DNA from: Streptomyces cavernicola
Lineage (GTDB): Bacteria; Actinomycetota; Actinomycetes; Streptomycetales; Streptomycetaceae
Length of the DNA: 64,000 nucleotides
Assembly (NCBI RefSeq): GCF_029968035.1
Contig: NZ_JASCIQ010000042.1
Coordinates: 1 to 64,000 of the forward strand
Reading direction: 5' to 3'
The translations under genes and the position numbers were made by a program. Below, piece by piece: positions 34,851-43,654 of this stretch; position 1 is the stretch's first letter, and each line of letters starts with the position of its first letter. The notes below the pieces were generated by a model that worked only from the letters and a program-made list of their open reading frames with translations, was not told the origin of the DNA and did not search any database.

Positions 34851-35798
34851 TCAGCCCCGGGCGCTCTCGGCGTACGTCTTGGCGTGGCCGAGCGTGGCCC
34901 GGCTGTTGGTGCTCAGCGCGTTGGTGACGTACTGCCTGGCGTCCTCGACGGTGGCGTCGTCGCCGAGCACCCTGGCGATGTTCTCCGTGTTGAGGGTGAC
35001 CGTGTGCTGCGAGGACGCCGTGACGCCGTCGCCGTCCTCGGTGAAGGTCCAGTAGCCGGTGTGCAGGGTCATGAGGGCGGGCAGGGTCGTCTGCTTGTAG
35101 GCGATCTTCCAGTGCGGGAAGGTCACCCGGTACGACTTGGTGGTGTGCACCGAGCCGTCCTTGGCCCGGGTGTCCATCTCCAGCTCCTGGAGCCCCGGCG
35201 TGTCCTCGGTGAGGCGTACGGTCGCCACGTGCGGCAGCCGCTCGGACCACCGGTCGGCCTCGTTGACGAAGTCGTACACGTCTTTCGCGGAGCCCGCGAC
35301 GTGCACGGTGTCCTCGAAGGAGAACGTCAGGTCCTCGGCCGCGTGGGCGGCCTCGACGTTCTTCTTCAGGGCCGCGAGCTCGGAGCGGGAGTTGCGGTCG
35401 ACGGCCTGGTCGATCCACTCGAGGCTCTCGGGGTCGTCGTCGATGGCACGGTAGTCGTGCAGCAGCCGGACCCGGGACTCGCTCTGCGCCAGCGGCTCGA
35501 TGATCCAGGTCCCGCCCATCGCCGCGACGGGCGGCGCGGGGACCTCCTGGCGGAAGGTGATGCGGAGCCGCTGTGCGTCGAGGGTGCGGCGCGAAGTCCA
35601 GTTCTTCGCCTCGCCGTTGGCGGTGGCCCAGATGCGGATGCGCTCCTCGTGCTCGCCGCGCTCCACGTGGTCGACGTAGATGGTCGGCGGGAAGATGCGG
35701 GGCCAGTTCTGCACCTCGGCGATGAGCCGGTAGACGGCGTCGGCCGGGGCGGAGATCACGGTCTCGTGCTCGACCTCGCGCAGTCCGGGCTGCGTCAT
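34851..35798 (-). CDS. aromatase/cyclase, didomain START-fold, second copy
   Basis: A 315-aa didomain aromatase/cyclase: the N-terminal domain 'VISAPADAVYRLIAEVQNWP' to about 150, and the C-terminal domain 'VAGSAKDVYDFVNEADRWSERLPH' to about 300. It is typical of first-ring aromatases that follow an ActIII-type reduction. It sits directly downstream of the KR gene in the second PKS operon. Why the cluster carries two such enzymes (with 24992) is not clear: one may act on each of two polyketide lines, or one may be a bystander. Confidence 0.92.
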   Translation of the reverse strand: MTQPGLREVEHETVISAPADAVYRLIAEVQNWPRIFPPTIYVDHVERGEHEERIRIWATANGEAKNWTSRRTLDAQRLRITFRQEVPAPPVAAMGGTWIIEPLAQSESRVRLLHDYRAIDDDPESLEWIDQAVDRNSRSELAALKKNVEAAHAAEDLTFSFEDTVHVAGSAKDVYDFVNEADRWSERLPHVATVRLTEDTPGLQELEMDTRAKDGSVHTTKSYRVTFPHWKIAYKQTTLPALMTLHTGYWTFTEDGDGVTASSQHTVTLNTENIARVLGDDATVEDARQYVTNALSTNSRATLGHAKTYAESARG

Positions 35799-35845
35799 GG
35801 TGTCGCTCCTTGGTTATCGAGTGGCAGGTGCGGCGGGCGGGTCTG

Positions 35846-36640
35846 TCAGAAGTTGCCGAGGCCGCCGCAGACGTTCAGGGCCTGGCTCGTGATGGACGCG
35901 GCGGTGTCGGAGGCCAGGTAGCCCACGAGGCCCGCGACTTCCTCGGGGGTGGAGTAGCGGCCCAGCGGGATCTTGGCCTGGAACTTCTCCAGGATGGCGG
36001 CCTCGTCGGTGTCGTAGGCGGCCGCGTAGCCCTGGCGGACCCGCTGGGCCATGGGCGTCTCCACATAGCCGGGGCAGACGGCGTTCACGGTGATGCCGGT
36101 GGGGGCCAGCTCGTTGCCGAGGGCCTTGGTGAAGCCGACGACTCCGTGCTTCGAGGCGGAATACGGCGCCCCGAGGACGACGCCCTGCTTGCCCGCGGTC
36201 GAGGCGATGTTGATGATGCGGCCGCGGTTCTTGTCCCGCATGCCGCCGGTGGTCAGGGCCTCCCGGGTGACGCGGAAGACGCTGTTGAGGTTGGTGTCGA
36301 TGACGTCGTCCCAGAGCTCGTCGGCGATGTCCGCGGTCACGCCGCCGCCGGAGCGGCCGGCGTTGTTGACGACGACGTCGAGGGTTCCGTACCGGTCCAC
36401 GGCGGTCTGGATCCAGGTCCGGATCGCGGCCTTGTCGCGGACGTCGACCGCGGCGCCGTCGACGTCGAGGCCCTCGTCGGTGAGCTGCTTGACGGTGGCG
36501 GCGACGTTCTCGGCGCTGCGGGCGCCGATGAACACCCGGTGGCCCTGGCCCGCCAGGAGCCGGGCGACAGCCAGGCCGATCCCGCTGGTGGCTCCGGTGA
36601 CGACGGCTACTCGCTGCACCTGGTCGGTCTGGTCGGTCAT
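35846..36640 (-). CDS. type II PKS C-9 ketoreductase (ActIII-like)
   Basis: A 264-aa SDR. 'VAVVTGATSGIGLAVARLL' cofactor motif, 'NNAGRSGGGVTADIADELW' (ActIII P/RSGGG signature), catalytic Ser in 'NIASTAGKQGVV', 'APYSASKHGVVGFTKALG' and the C-terminus 'ALNVCGGLGNF' are all hallmark ActIII sequence. It reduces C-9 of the nascent poly-beta-ketone. ATG 36640 has GGAGGGAA upstream. This is the only ActIII-type KR in the window, so both minimal PKS pairs may depend on it. Confidence 0.95.
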   Translation of the reverse strand: MTDQTDQVQRVAVVTGATSGIGLAVARLLAGQGHRVFIGARSAENVAATVKQLTDEGLDVDGAAVDVRDKAAIRTWIQTAVDRYGTLDVVVNNAGRSGGGVTADIADELWDDVIDTNLNSVFRVTREALTTGGMRDKNRGRIINIASTAGKQGVVLGAPYSASKHGVVGFTKALGNELAPTGITVNAVCPGYVETPMAQRVRQGYAAAYDTDEAAILEKFQAKIPLGRYSTPEEVAGLVGYLASDTAASITSQALNVCGGLGNF

Positions 36641-36693
36641 GGTTCTTCCCTCCAAGGGAACGCGAACGGGTTGGGGGCGCGGCCGCGCCAGGC

Positions 36694-36957
36694 TCAGACG
36701 GCGGCCTTGAGCTGCGCGTTGACGGCCTCGACGAGGGTGCGCGGCGTGCGGTGGTCGGCGAAGATCTCGTCGTCGAGCTCGATGCCGAACTCGCGCTCGA
36801 TGCGGCCACCGGTCTCCAGGAGCGCCAGCGACTCGTAGCCGAGCTCCTCGAAGTCGCGGTCGAGGATGTCGCCGTCGAGGTCGACGGCCTCGGCGGCGCC
36901 GGCGCCTTCGCGCAGGATGCGCTTGAGGTCCTGGACGGTGAATTCCTGCGTGGCCAT
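36694..36957 (-). CDS. type II PKS acyl carrier protein
   Basis: An 87-aa ACP. The phosphopantetheine attachment Ser is S43 in 'FEELGYESLALLETGG', the usual LGYDS-type motif with Glu for Asp. It follows KSbeta in the standard KSalpha-KSbeta-ACP-KR-ARO order. It is the only typical aromatic-PKS ACP in the window, so the first KSalpha/KSbeta pair at 20.7-23.3 kb may share it. Confidence 0.95.
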   Translation of the reverse strand: MATQEFTVQDLKRILREGAGAAEAVDLDGDILDRDFEELGYESLALLETGGRIEREFGIELDDEIFADHRTPRTLVEAVNAQLKAAV

Positions 36958-37060
36958 GGCTGGTTCCTTTCGTCGGTACGCCGTGCCCTGCGGGGCACGG
37001 AGTGGGTGCGGTCGAGCGCTCCCACCGGACACGGACGCCGGCGGGAGGTGGGCGCGCTGG

Positions 37061-38278
37061 TCAGTCGAGGGCTCGTACGACCAGCGCGGAGTTGAAGCCG
37101 CCCGCGCCGCGGGCGAGGACGAGCGCCGTGTGCACCGAGGCGGTGCGCGCCTGTCCGGTCACCAGGTCGAGGCGGTGGTCGGGCGAGGGGCGGACGTGGA
37201 TGCTCGGCGGGATCAGGCCCTCGCGGATGGACAGGACCGCGGTGGCGACGTCCACGGCGGAGCCGCCGGCCTGGAGGCGGCCGATCATCGTCTTGGGCGC
37301 GGTGACCGGAACGCCGTACGGGCCGAAGACGGCGGTGAGTGCGTCGGCCTCCTCGCGGTCGAGCCGGGCCGTGGCCGCGGAGTCGGCGAAGACGACGTCG
37401 ACGTCGCGGGCGTCGGCGGCGGCGTCCGCGAGAGCCAGCTCGATGGCGCGGCGCAGGCCCGGCGGGCGGCCGCTGCCCGGCCGGGGGTCGAGGGTCGCGG
37501 CGTGCCCGGCGATCTCCGCGTACGGCGCCCTGGCACCGCGGGCGCGCGCCGCGTCCTCCCGCTCCACGATCAGCAGGGCGCCGCCCTCCCCCGGCACGTG
37601 TCCGCGCGCGGCGGCGTCGAAGGGCAGGTAGGCACGCTCGGGGTCGCCGCTGGTGGACAGCCGGCCGCCGGCCAGCTCCGCTGCCCAGCCCAGCGGGTGG
37701 ATCGGCGCGTCGAATCCGCCCGCGGCCATCAGCGCGCTGCCCTTGCGGAGTCGACGGCGGGCCTGCGCGAGGGCGTCGAGGCCGCCGGCCTGTTCGCTCA
37801 CGAGGACACCGGTGGGGCCGCGCAGGCCGTGCCGGATCGAGATCTGTCCGCTGTTGACGGCGTTGAACCAGGCGAAGGACTGATACGCGCTCACGTGCCG
37901 GCTCCCCCGGCTGAACAGCTTGCGCATCTCGTCCTGGACGAAGGCGGCGCCGCCTGCGGTGACGGCCGTGACGACCCCCATGTCGTCCGCGGGCACGTCG
38001 TGCGGGTCGAGGCGCGCGTCCTTGAAGGCGCGGTCGGCGGCGACGAGCGCGAGCTGGGTGACGCGGTCGGTCTGCGGCACGAGCCGTCCCGGCAGGTGCT
38101 CGGCCGCCGTGAAGCCGCGGATCTCGCCGCCGAGACGGGCCGGATACCCGGACACGTCGAACCGGGTGACGGGTCCGATGGCGCTCTTGCCCACTCGGGT
38201 GGCGGCCCAGAAGTCGGTGATGTCGAGCCCGTGCGGCGTGGCCACGCCCATCCCGGTGATCACGGTCCGGACGCTCAT
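37061..38278 (-). CDS. type II PKS chain-length factor KSbeta (second pair)
   Basis: A 405-aa chain-length factor. Catalytic Cys is replaced by Gln in 'VLVSEQAGGLDALAQA'. 'SFAWFNAVNSGQISIRHGLRG' and 'YLPFDAAARGHVPGEGGALL' are typical CLF blocks. ATG 38278 overlaps the KSalpha stop (ATGA). It differs clearly from the first KSbeta (for example WFNAVNSG versus WFYAVNTG), so the two pairs are not a recent duplication. Confidence 0.95.
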   Translation of the reverse strand: MSVRTVITGMGVATPHGLDITDFWAATRVGKSAIGPVTRFDVSGYPARLGGEIRGFTAAEHLPGRLVPQTDRVTQLALVAADRAFKDARLDPHDVPADDMGVVTAVTAGGAAFVQDEMRKLFSRGSRHVSAYQSFAWFNAVNSGQISIRHGLRGPTGVLVSEQAGGLDALAQARRRLRKGSALMAAGGFDAPIHPLGWAAELAGGRLSTSGDPERAYLPFDAAARGHVPGEGGALLIVEREDAARARGARAPYAEIAGHAATLDPRPGSGRPPGLRRAIELALADAAADARDVDVVFADSAATARLDREEADALTAVFGPYGVPVTAPKTMIGRLQAGGSAVDVATAVLSIREGLIPPSIHVRPSPDHRLDLVTGQARTASVHTALVLARGAGGFNSALVVRALD

Positions 38279-39543
38279 CGCAGGCTCCTGTCGGGGCGGG
38301 CGAGCACGATCGCGCTCTGGAATCCGCCGAATCCGCTGCCGACGGTCAGGACCGCGTCGGTGCGGTGTTCGCGCGCGGTGAGCGGCACGTAGTCGAGGTC
38401 GCACTCGGGATCGGGGGTGTGCAGGTTCGCGGTGGGCGGCACCACGTGGTGCCGCATCGCGAGGGCTGAGGCGGCGAGTTCGACCGAGCCGCTGCCGCCG
38501 AGCGAGTGGCCCACCATGGATTTGATCGAGCTGACCGGCGTGCGGTACGCGTGGTGGCCGAGGGCCGCCTTGAGCGCCGCGGTCTCGTGCCGGTCGTTCT
38601 GCTGGGTGCCGGAGCCGTGTGCGTTGACGTAGTCGACGGCGCCTGGGGGTATCCGGGCCTCGTCCAGGGCCTCGGTGACGGCTCTGGCCAGCTCGCGGCC
38701 GTCGGGGCGCAGGCCGGTCATGTGAAAGGCGCTGCAGCGTGAGGCGTACCCGGCGAGCTCGGCGTAGATGTGCGCACCGCGCCGTAGCGCGGCCTGCAGC
38801 TCCTCGACCACGAACACCGCGGCGCCCTCGCCGAGGACGAAGCCGTTGCGGCTGGCGTCGAAGGGGCGCGAGGCGTGCGCGGCGTCGTCGTGGCGCGGCG
38901 TCGTCGCCCGGATCGCGTCGAAACCCGCCATCGTGATCGGGGAGATGGGGGTGTCCGTCGCTCCGGTGATCATCACGTCGGCGGCGTCCTCCCTGATCAG
39001 GTCGACGGCGTGGCCGACCGCGTCGAGGCCCGCGGTGCAGCCGGTCGAGACCACCGCTGCGGGGCCCTCCGCCCCGGCCGCCCAGGCCACTTCGGCCGCG
39101 ATCGTGCTCGGCGTGAGGTAGTCGTGCAGATGCCGCAACGCGTAGGCGTGGTCGGGCAGTTCACGCCGGCCGGCGTCGCTCAGGACGCGGTACTCGCGCT
39201 CGAGGCTCGTGGTCGCACCGAGCGCGCTGCCGATGCCGACGCCCACCCGGTGCGGGTCGAGTGCGCCCGTCTCGAGGCCGCTGTCCGCGACCGCCTCCCG
39301 GACCGCCACCACGGCGAACTGGGTCGCGCGGTCCATCCGGCGGATCTCCTGCGGCGTGAGACCGTGCAGCTCCGGGTCGAAGTCGGCCTCGGCCGCGACC
39401 TTGCAGCGGAAGGGGGACGGGTCGAAGCGCGTGATGCCGCGGGTCGCCGTGCGTCCCTCGCTCAGCAGGTTCCAGAAGGCCTTGGTCCCGATACCACCCG
39501 GTGCCAGGACCCCTATTCCCGTGATGACGGCGCGTCGGGCCAC
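38275..39543 (-). CDS. type II PKS ketosynthase KSalpha (second pair)
   Basis: A 422-aa KSalpha with active-site C169 in 'VVSTGCTAGLDAVGHA', 'NAHGSGTQQNDRHETAALK', 'MVGHSLGGSGSVE' and 'GSGFGGFQSAIVLARPD'. It heads the leftward operon KSalpha-KSbeta-ACP-KR-ARO-PPTase. The 214-bp gap to the response-regulator gene (39544-39757) has no gene and should hold its promoter. Confidence 0.95.
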   Translation of the reverse strand: MARRAVITGIGVLAPGGIGTKAFWNLLSEGRTATRGITRFDPSPFRCKVAAEADFDPELHGLTPQEIRRMDRATQFAVVAVREAVADSGLETGALDPHRVGVGIGSALGATTSLEREYRVLSDAGRRELPDHAYALRHLHDYLTPSTIAAEVAWAAGAEGPAAVVSTGCTAGLDAVGHAVDLIREDAADVMITGATDTPISPITMAGFDAIRATTPRHDDAAHASRPFDASRNGFVLGEGAAVFVVEELQAALRRGAHIYAELAGYASRCSAFHMTGLRPDGRELARAVTEALDEARIPPGAVDYVNAHGSGTQQNDRHETAALKAALGHHAYRTPVSSIKSMVGHSLGGSGSVELAASALAMRHHVVPPTANLHTPDPECDLDYVPLTAREHRTDAVLTVGSGFGGFQSAIVLARPDRSLR

Positions 39544-39757
39544 TCGCGTCAGTCCCCCTCGAATCGGTGAGTGCGCTTCCGCGCCGACGGTGCCTTTGCT
39601 GTTCGGAACGGCTCAGCGGAATGCGTCACCCAGCTTCTTCACCCCCGGTTTCGGTTTCAATATCGGCCCGTGCAGGACTCGGTCAGCTTTTGTCATGCCG
39701 TCGCGCGTACGAAAAGAACGGGTGCGAGGAACGTCAGAGAAAAGCAAGAAGAGGAAT

Positions 39758-40543
39758 TCACGGGTGCCCGAGCCGGAAACCCACGCCCCGGACCGTGATG
39801 ATCCAGGTGCTGGATCCCAACTTGCTGCGCAGGCTGCTGACATGGGTGTCGATCGTGCGCCCCGGGCGGGACCAGGAGTCGTCCCAGACCTGCGTCATGA
39901 GCTGCTTGCGCGAGACGACGGTTTCCGGCTGCATCAGGAGCAGCCGCAGCAGGTCGAACTCCTTGCGGGTCAGCGCGACGCTGCGCCCGTCGACCCGGAC
40001 TTCCCGGGTGCCGGTGTCGACCCGCAGCGGGCCCCAGGTGATGATCTGCTCCGGTGCGGGCTGCGAGCGGACGCGGCGCATCACGGCGTCGATCCGGGCC
40101 ACCAACTCCCGGAAGCCGTACGGCTTGACCATGCAGTCGTCCGCCCCTGCCTGCAGGCCGAGCACCCGGTCGAGCTCGCTGTCGCGCGCGGTGACCGCGA
40201 TCACGGGCGTCTCGGCCACGGCGCGGATGCTGCGGCAGACTTCGAGGCCGTCCATGTCCGGCAGGTCGAGGTCGAGCAGGATCAGCTCCGCGCTCCGGTG
40301 GGCGTGCAGCGCCTCCGCCCCCGTGGACACGCTCTGCGCCCGGTGGCCGTGCCGGCACAGGCCCTGCACCAGGGACTCGGCGGCCCGCGGCTCGTTCTCG
40401 ACGACGAGGACGCGCAGGGCGCTGCGGCCTGACTGGTGCGTGGTGATGTCGGGCCGGGGCCTGCGCGGCAGCGTCGCCGTGCACGCTCCCCCGTGAAACC
40501 GGTCTTCCTGTATCCCGAACAGGTCCATGGACTGCCGTTTCAT
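39758..40543 (-). CDS. OmpR-family response regulator (JadR1/Aur1P-like)
   Basis: A 261-aa regulator with an unusual 40-residue N-terminal extension, then a receiver domain ('RVLVVENEPRAAESLVQGL'; phospho-acceptor Asp near D91 in 'LILLDLDLPDMDGLEV') and a C-terminal winged helix ('LTRKEFDLLRLLL', 'TIDTHVSSLRSKLG'). Orphan regulators of this type (JadR1, Aur1P) control aromatic polyketide genes; no histidine kinase is adjacent. I chose the ATG at 40543, with GGGAG 7 bases upstream, over the one at 40558. A perfect palindrome lies 67 bp upstream and is shared with the TetR gene. Confidence 0.85.
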   Translation of the reverse strand: MKRQSMDLFGIQEDRFHGGACTATLPRRPRPDITTHQSGRSALRVLVVENEPRAAESLVQGLCRHGHRAQSVSTGAEALHAHRSAELILLDLDLPDMDGLEVCRSIRAVAETPVIAVTARDSELDRVLGLQAGADDCMVKPYGFRELVARIDAVMRRVRSQPAPEQIITWGPLRVDTGTREVRVDGRSVALTRKEFDLLRLLLMQPETVVSRKQLMTQVWDDSWSRPGRTIDTHVSSLRSKLGSSTWIITVRGVGFRLGHP

Positions 40544-40609
40544 CAACTGCTCCCGCATGTTGCCCCGTTGGAGTCTGGTGTCACTGGTAGACCTTCACCA
40601 GGATTTTAG

Positions 40610-40627
40610 AAACCGTCCCGCCGGTTT
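40610..40627. promoter_or_regulatory. AAACCG-N6-CGGTTT palindrome before response-regulator gene
   Basis: AAACCG (40610-40615) and CGGTTT (40622-40627) are separated by six bases. The site is within the 190-bp promoter region of the response-regulator gene. The same 6-6-6 architecture occurs upstream of the TetR gene at 60324-60341. It is probably an operator for that TetR protein. Confidence 0.6.
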
Positions 40628-40733
40628 TGCAACGCGATTGAGGCGCCAACCGCCGTAACCCGGTACAGAAATGAACAAGGACCACTTGAGTGGTCGCCGA
40701 CTCCGGCCTCACGCCGTCTTCTTGTCGGACGGT

Positions 40734-41543
40734 TCACGCAGGGGCAGTCATGGCCGCGATGATGTGCCGGGCGATGGAACGCCCGTGGTGCCGCAGATAG
40801 AAGTGGCCGCCGCTCATCATGTGCAGGCCGCGAAACTCCTGACTGTGAGCGGCCCAGGCGGCGAGCCGTGCCCGTCCCACCAGCTCGTCCTCGGTGCCGC
40901 CGAACGCGGAGAGCGGGACGGGCAGGGGCGTGGTGCCGGGGTCCGGGCGCCAGGTGTCGACGAGTGCGAAGTCATTGCGGAAGATCGGCCCGAAGAGGCG
41001 CCAGAGGCGCTCGTCGTCGAGGACCTTGGCGGGTGTTCCGCCCACCGACCCCAGCCAGTCCCGCAGTTGGCCGTCCGTCCACGCGTGCCGGTCCCGGGAA
41101 CTCCTCGCCGTACCGGGAGCCCCGCAGGCGGACAGGCCGATCCACGAGGGAAGCGGCCGCCCCTCTCGTACGAGGCGCCGCGTCAGCTCGTAGGCGACCA
41201 ACGCCCCCATGCTGTGCCCGAAGAATGCGAACGGTCGGTCTGTCCACGGCTCCAACTCGGCTCTGAAGAAGTCCACCAGCTGGTCGCAGGTGCCGATCAG
41301 TGGACGGCCGAGGAGCCGGCCCCGTCCCGGGGCGTCGACGAGGCAGAGCTCCCAGTCGGCGGGGAAGGCCCGCTCCCAGCCTCGGTAGAGCAGCTGTGAG
41401 CCACCGGCATGGTGGAACAGGAAGAGACGCGCGGCCGCCTCCGGCGCCGGACGTGGGACCGTCACCGCGCCGTGTGCGTCGGCGCGTGGGGCCGGGGAGG
41501 CGGTTCGGGCGGCGGTCCGGTCGGCATGGGACGTCTTCCGCAC
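40734..41543 (-). CDS. type II thioesterase
   Basis: A 269-aa alpha/beta-hydrolase editing thioesterase: 'LFLFHHAGGSQLLYRGWERAFP', nucleophile Ser in 'FAFFGHSMGALVAYEL', and His in 'MMSGGHFYL'. This is the GrsT/RifR pattern. Such enzymes clear misprimed acyl groups from carrier proteins of modular PKS. It is the last gene of the long leftward acyl-assembly run and probably serves the type I module or the discrete ACP. Start is GTG at 41543; an N-terminal Ala/Arg-rich tail precedes the fold. Confidence 0.88.
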   Translation of the reverse strand: MRKTSHADRTAARTASPAPRADAHGAVTVPRPAPEAAARLFLFHHAGGSQLLYRGWERAFPADWELCLVDAPGRGRLLGRPLIGTCDQLVDFFRAELEPWTDRPFAFFGHSMGALVAYELTRRLVREGRPLPSWIGLSACGAPGTARSSRDRHAWTDGQLRDWLGSVGGTPAKVLDDERLWRLFGPIFRNDFALVDTWRPDPGTTPLPVPLSAFGGTEDELVGRARLAAWAAHSQEFRGLHMMSGGHFYLRHHGRSIARHIIAAMTAPA

Positions 41544-41602
41544 GGGCCGCGATCCTTCTTCCAGAACTCAGGGCTCAGACTCGGGGCTCAGAACTCAGGG
41601 GC

Positions 41603-43153
41603 TCAGGACTCACCGCTGCCGACCGGCTCGGTCCGGGCCGTGCGGTCCTCGACGAGGCGTGCCAGTTCCTTGCGGTCCACCTTGCCGTTGCGGCTCAGGG
41701 GGAGTACCTCGAGGACCACGCAGCGGCGCGGAATCTTGAACTCCTCCAACTCGTCCCGCATGCGCCCGAGTACCTCGTCGGAGGCGAGATCCGTGACCAC
41801 GGCCAGCAGGGCCGGCTTCTTCTCACGCGGAGGCAGAACGGCGGCCGATACGACCTCGGGGATGCGGTGGGCCGCGGCCTCGACCTCGGTGGCGCTGACG
41901 CGGAAGCCGCGCTCCTTGTAGAGATCGTCCCGCCGGCCGGAGAAGTAGAGGTAGCCCTCGTCGTCCAGCCAGCCGTAGTCGCCGGTGCGCAGTTCGGGAA
42001 AGAGGCCGTCGCGGCGCGGGAACCTCTCCGCGTTGAGTTCGGGGCGCCGCCAGTAGCCGGACATCACATGCGGTCCGCGCACCGTGATCTCCCCGATCTC
42101 GCCGCACGGCAAGGGGTCCCCCGCGTCGTCGACCACGACGACCTCGGTGCCGGGCAGCGGCAGTCCGCAGGATCCGGGGCGGTCGAGGTCCCCGTCCGGG
42201 GGCATGATCGTCGCCCGCTTGCATTCGGTGAGGCCGAACATGACCTGACCGCGCAGACCGGGTATCGCCGTGCGCAACGCATTGAGCGTCTCCGTCGACA
42301 GGGCCGCACCGGTGTTGGTGATCAGGCGCAGGGCCGGGCGGCGGGAGGCCCGCTTGACGAGCCAGGCCAACGACTCCGCGACGGACGGAACCGCGGGCAG
42401 CACCGTCGCACCGCTGTCAAGCAGGTTGCGCAGGAGGGCCGGGCCGGCCTCGGCCGCACCGCCGAGGACCACGTGGGCTCCACTGAGGGCCCCGAGGAAC
42501 AGCTGGTAGAGGCCGTAGTCGAAGGAGAGCGGCAGCGGGCAGTAGACGACGTCGTCGGGGCGGTACTCGAGGACCTGTTGGATGGCCTGGGCGGCGAACA
42601 GCACCTGCTGGTGGGTGCTCACCACCGCCTTGGGCATCGACGTGGTGCCCGACGTGTAGATGAGGGAGACCGGGTCCACGGCCAGCGGGGCGCCGGCCTT
42701 GTTCTCCGGCGCCTCGTTCTCCGGCACCTCGAAGACCTCGTCGCCGCCGAAGGCGACCGTGGTGGCGTCCGCCGCGGAGACGGCGGTGATGCTCCGCCCG
42801 CGGGCGATGTCGAGAACCGCCGCGTCGGCGCCCACGACGAGGGCCGGCTCGCAGTCGTCGAGCACGTGCTCAAGCGGGGTGCCTACGACTTGCTCGTGCA
42901 GCACCGTGTAGAGGGCGCCGATCCGCGAAGCGGCGTAGACCAGAGCCGGCGTGAGGGGGCCGGAGGGAAGGGAGATGACGATCCGGTGGCCGCGCGCGAC
43001 CCCTCGGGAACGCAGCCAGGCGGCGAGGTTCAGGCTCGCGCGCCGCAGTTCGCCGTAGGTCACGGTCACATCGAGACGCGTGACGGCGGGGCGGTCGGGT
43101 GACTCCCCGGCCGTCGCGTCCAACAGGTCGTGGAGCAGGGCGGGTTGAGACAT
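41603..43153 (-). CDS. acyl/aminoacyl-ACP ligase (ANL superfamily)
   Basis: A 516-aa adenylating enzyme. Core motifs are A3 'LIYTSGTTSMPKAVV', A5 'MFGLTECKRATIM', A7 'RTGDYGWLDDEGY' and A10 'PLSRNGKVDRKEL' with its catalytic Lys. It lacks a carrier domain of its own. It should activate a carboxylic or amino acid and load it onto the discrete ACP at 46747. In the vicenistatin and fluvirucin clusters, stand-alone ligases of this kind work with a PLP decarboxylase and an ACP to prepare beta-amino acid starters. The same trio is present here. Substrate cannot be read by eye. Confidence 0.85.
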   Translation of the reverse strand: MSQPALLHDLLDATAGESPDRPAVTRLDVTVTYGELRRASLNLAAWLRSRGVARGHRIVISLPSGPLTPALVYAASRIGALYTVLHEQVVGTPLEHVLDDCEPALVVGADAAVLDIARGRSITAVSAADATTVAFGGDEVFEVPENEAPENKAGAPLAVDPVSLIYTSGTTSMPKAVVSTHQQVLFAAQAIQQVLEYRPDDVVYCPLPLSFDYGLYQLFLGALSGAHVVLGGAAEAGPALLRNLLDSGATVLPAVPSVAESLAWLVKRASRRPALRLITNTGAALSTETLNALRTAIPGLRGQVMFGLTECKRATIMPPDGDLDRPGSCGLPLPGTEVVVVDDAGDPLPCGEIGEITVRGPHVMSGYWRRPELNAERFPRRDGLFPELRTGDYGWLDDEGYLYFSGRRDDLYKERGFRVSATEVEAAAHRIPEVVSAAVLPPREKKPALLAVVTDLASDEVLGRMRDELEEFKIPRRCVVLEVLPLSRNGKVDRKELARLVEDRTARTEPVGSGES

Positions 43154-43183
43154 CGTGGTCAGGTCCTCAGCAGATGCGGGTGG

Positions 43184-43654
43184 TCAGGGGCTGGGGATCG
43201 CGCCCAGCTGGGAGAGGAGGCCGAGGCCGTCGGAGAGCACCCAGTACTCGGCCAGCCGATCGTCCTCGAGGCGGACGATGGACATGCCCGTGTAGCGCAC
43301 GGGGGTGCCGACCGCGACGGTGGCGGTGGGTGCGCCGCCCGCGTACCTGCCGGTGACGGTGTACCCGCCGGACACGTAGTCGCCGTCGCGCAGCGGGCCC
43401 GGGTCCGTGGTGAAGCGGACGTCGTCGAGCAAGGTCCGTACGGAACGGACCCAGTCGAGGAGCCCGTCCCTGGTGGTGATCCGGTTGGAGTCGGGGAAAC
43501 CGAGATAGCGGGCGAGTTCGGCGCTGTGGACGACGAAGTCGTCGGCGATGAAGGCGGGGGTGTCCGCGAAGTCGACCTCACCGTTCCACAGGTCGACGAA
43601 CCGTTCGAAGAGGATCTTCCCGAGGTCCGTCTCCTGGCCGTCGAGGGCGCTCAT
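43184..43654 (-). CDS. SnoaL-like NTF2-fold protein
   Basis: A 156-aa NTF2-fold protein: 'FVDLWNGEVDFADTPAFIADDFV', then 'VRLEDDRLAEYWVLSDGLGLLSQLG'. The C-terminal block is closely similar to that in the SnoaL part of 56506-57510 ('RFEDGRVAEYWLSDDQLDLYDQLG'), so these two are a subfamily of their own, distinct from the FYARQM-type paralogues. GGAGG precedes ATG 43654, which overlaps the MFS stop. A role acting on the carrier-bound acyl chain is suggested by the fused paralogue. Confidence 0.78.
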   Translation of the reverse strand: MSALDGQETDLGKILFERFVDLWNGEVDFADTPAFIADDFVVHSAELARYLGFPDSNRITTRDGLLDWVRSVRTLLDDVRFTTDPGPLRDGDYVSGGYTVTGRYAGGAPTATVAVGTPVRYTGMSIVRLEDDRLAEYWVLSDGLGLLSQLGAIPSP

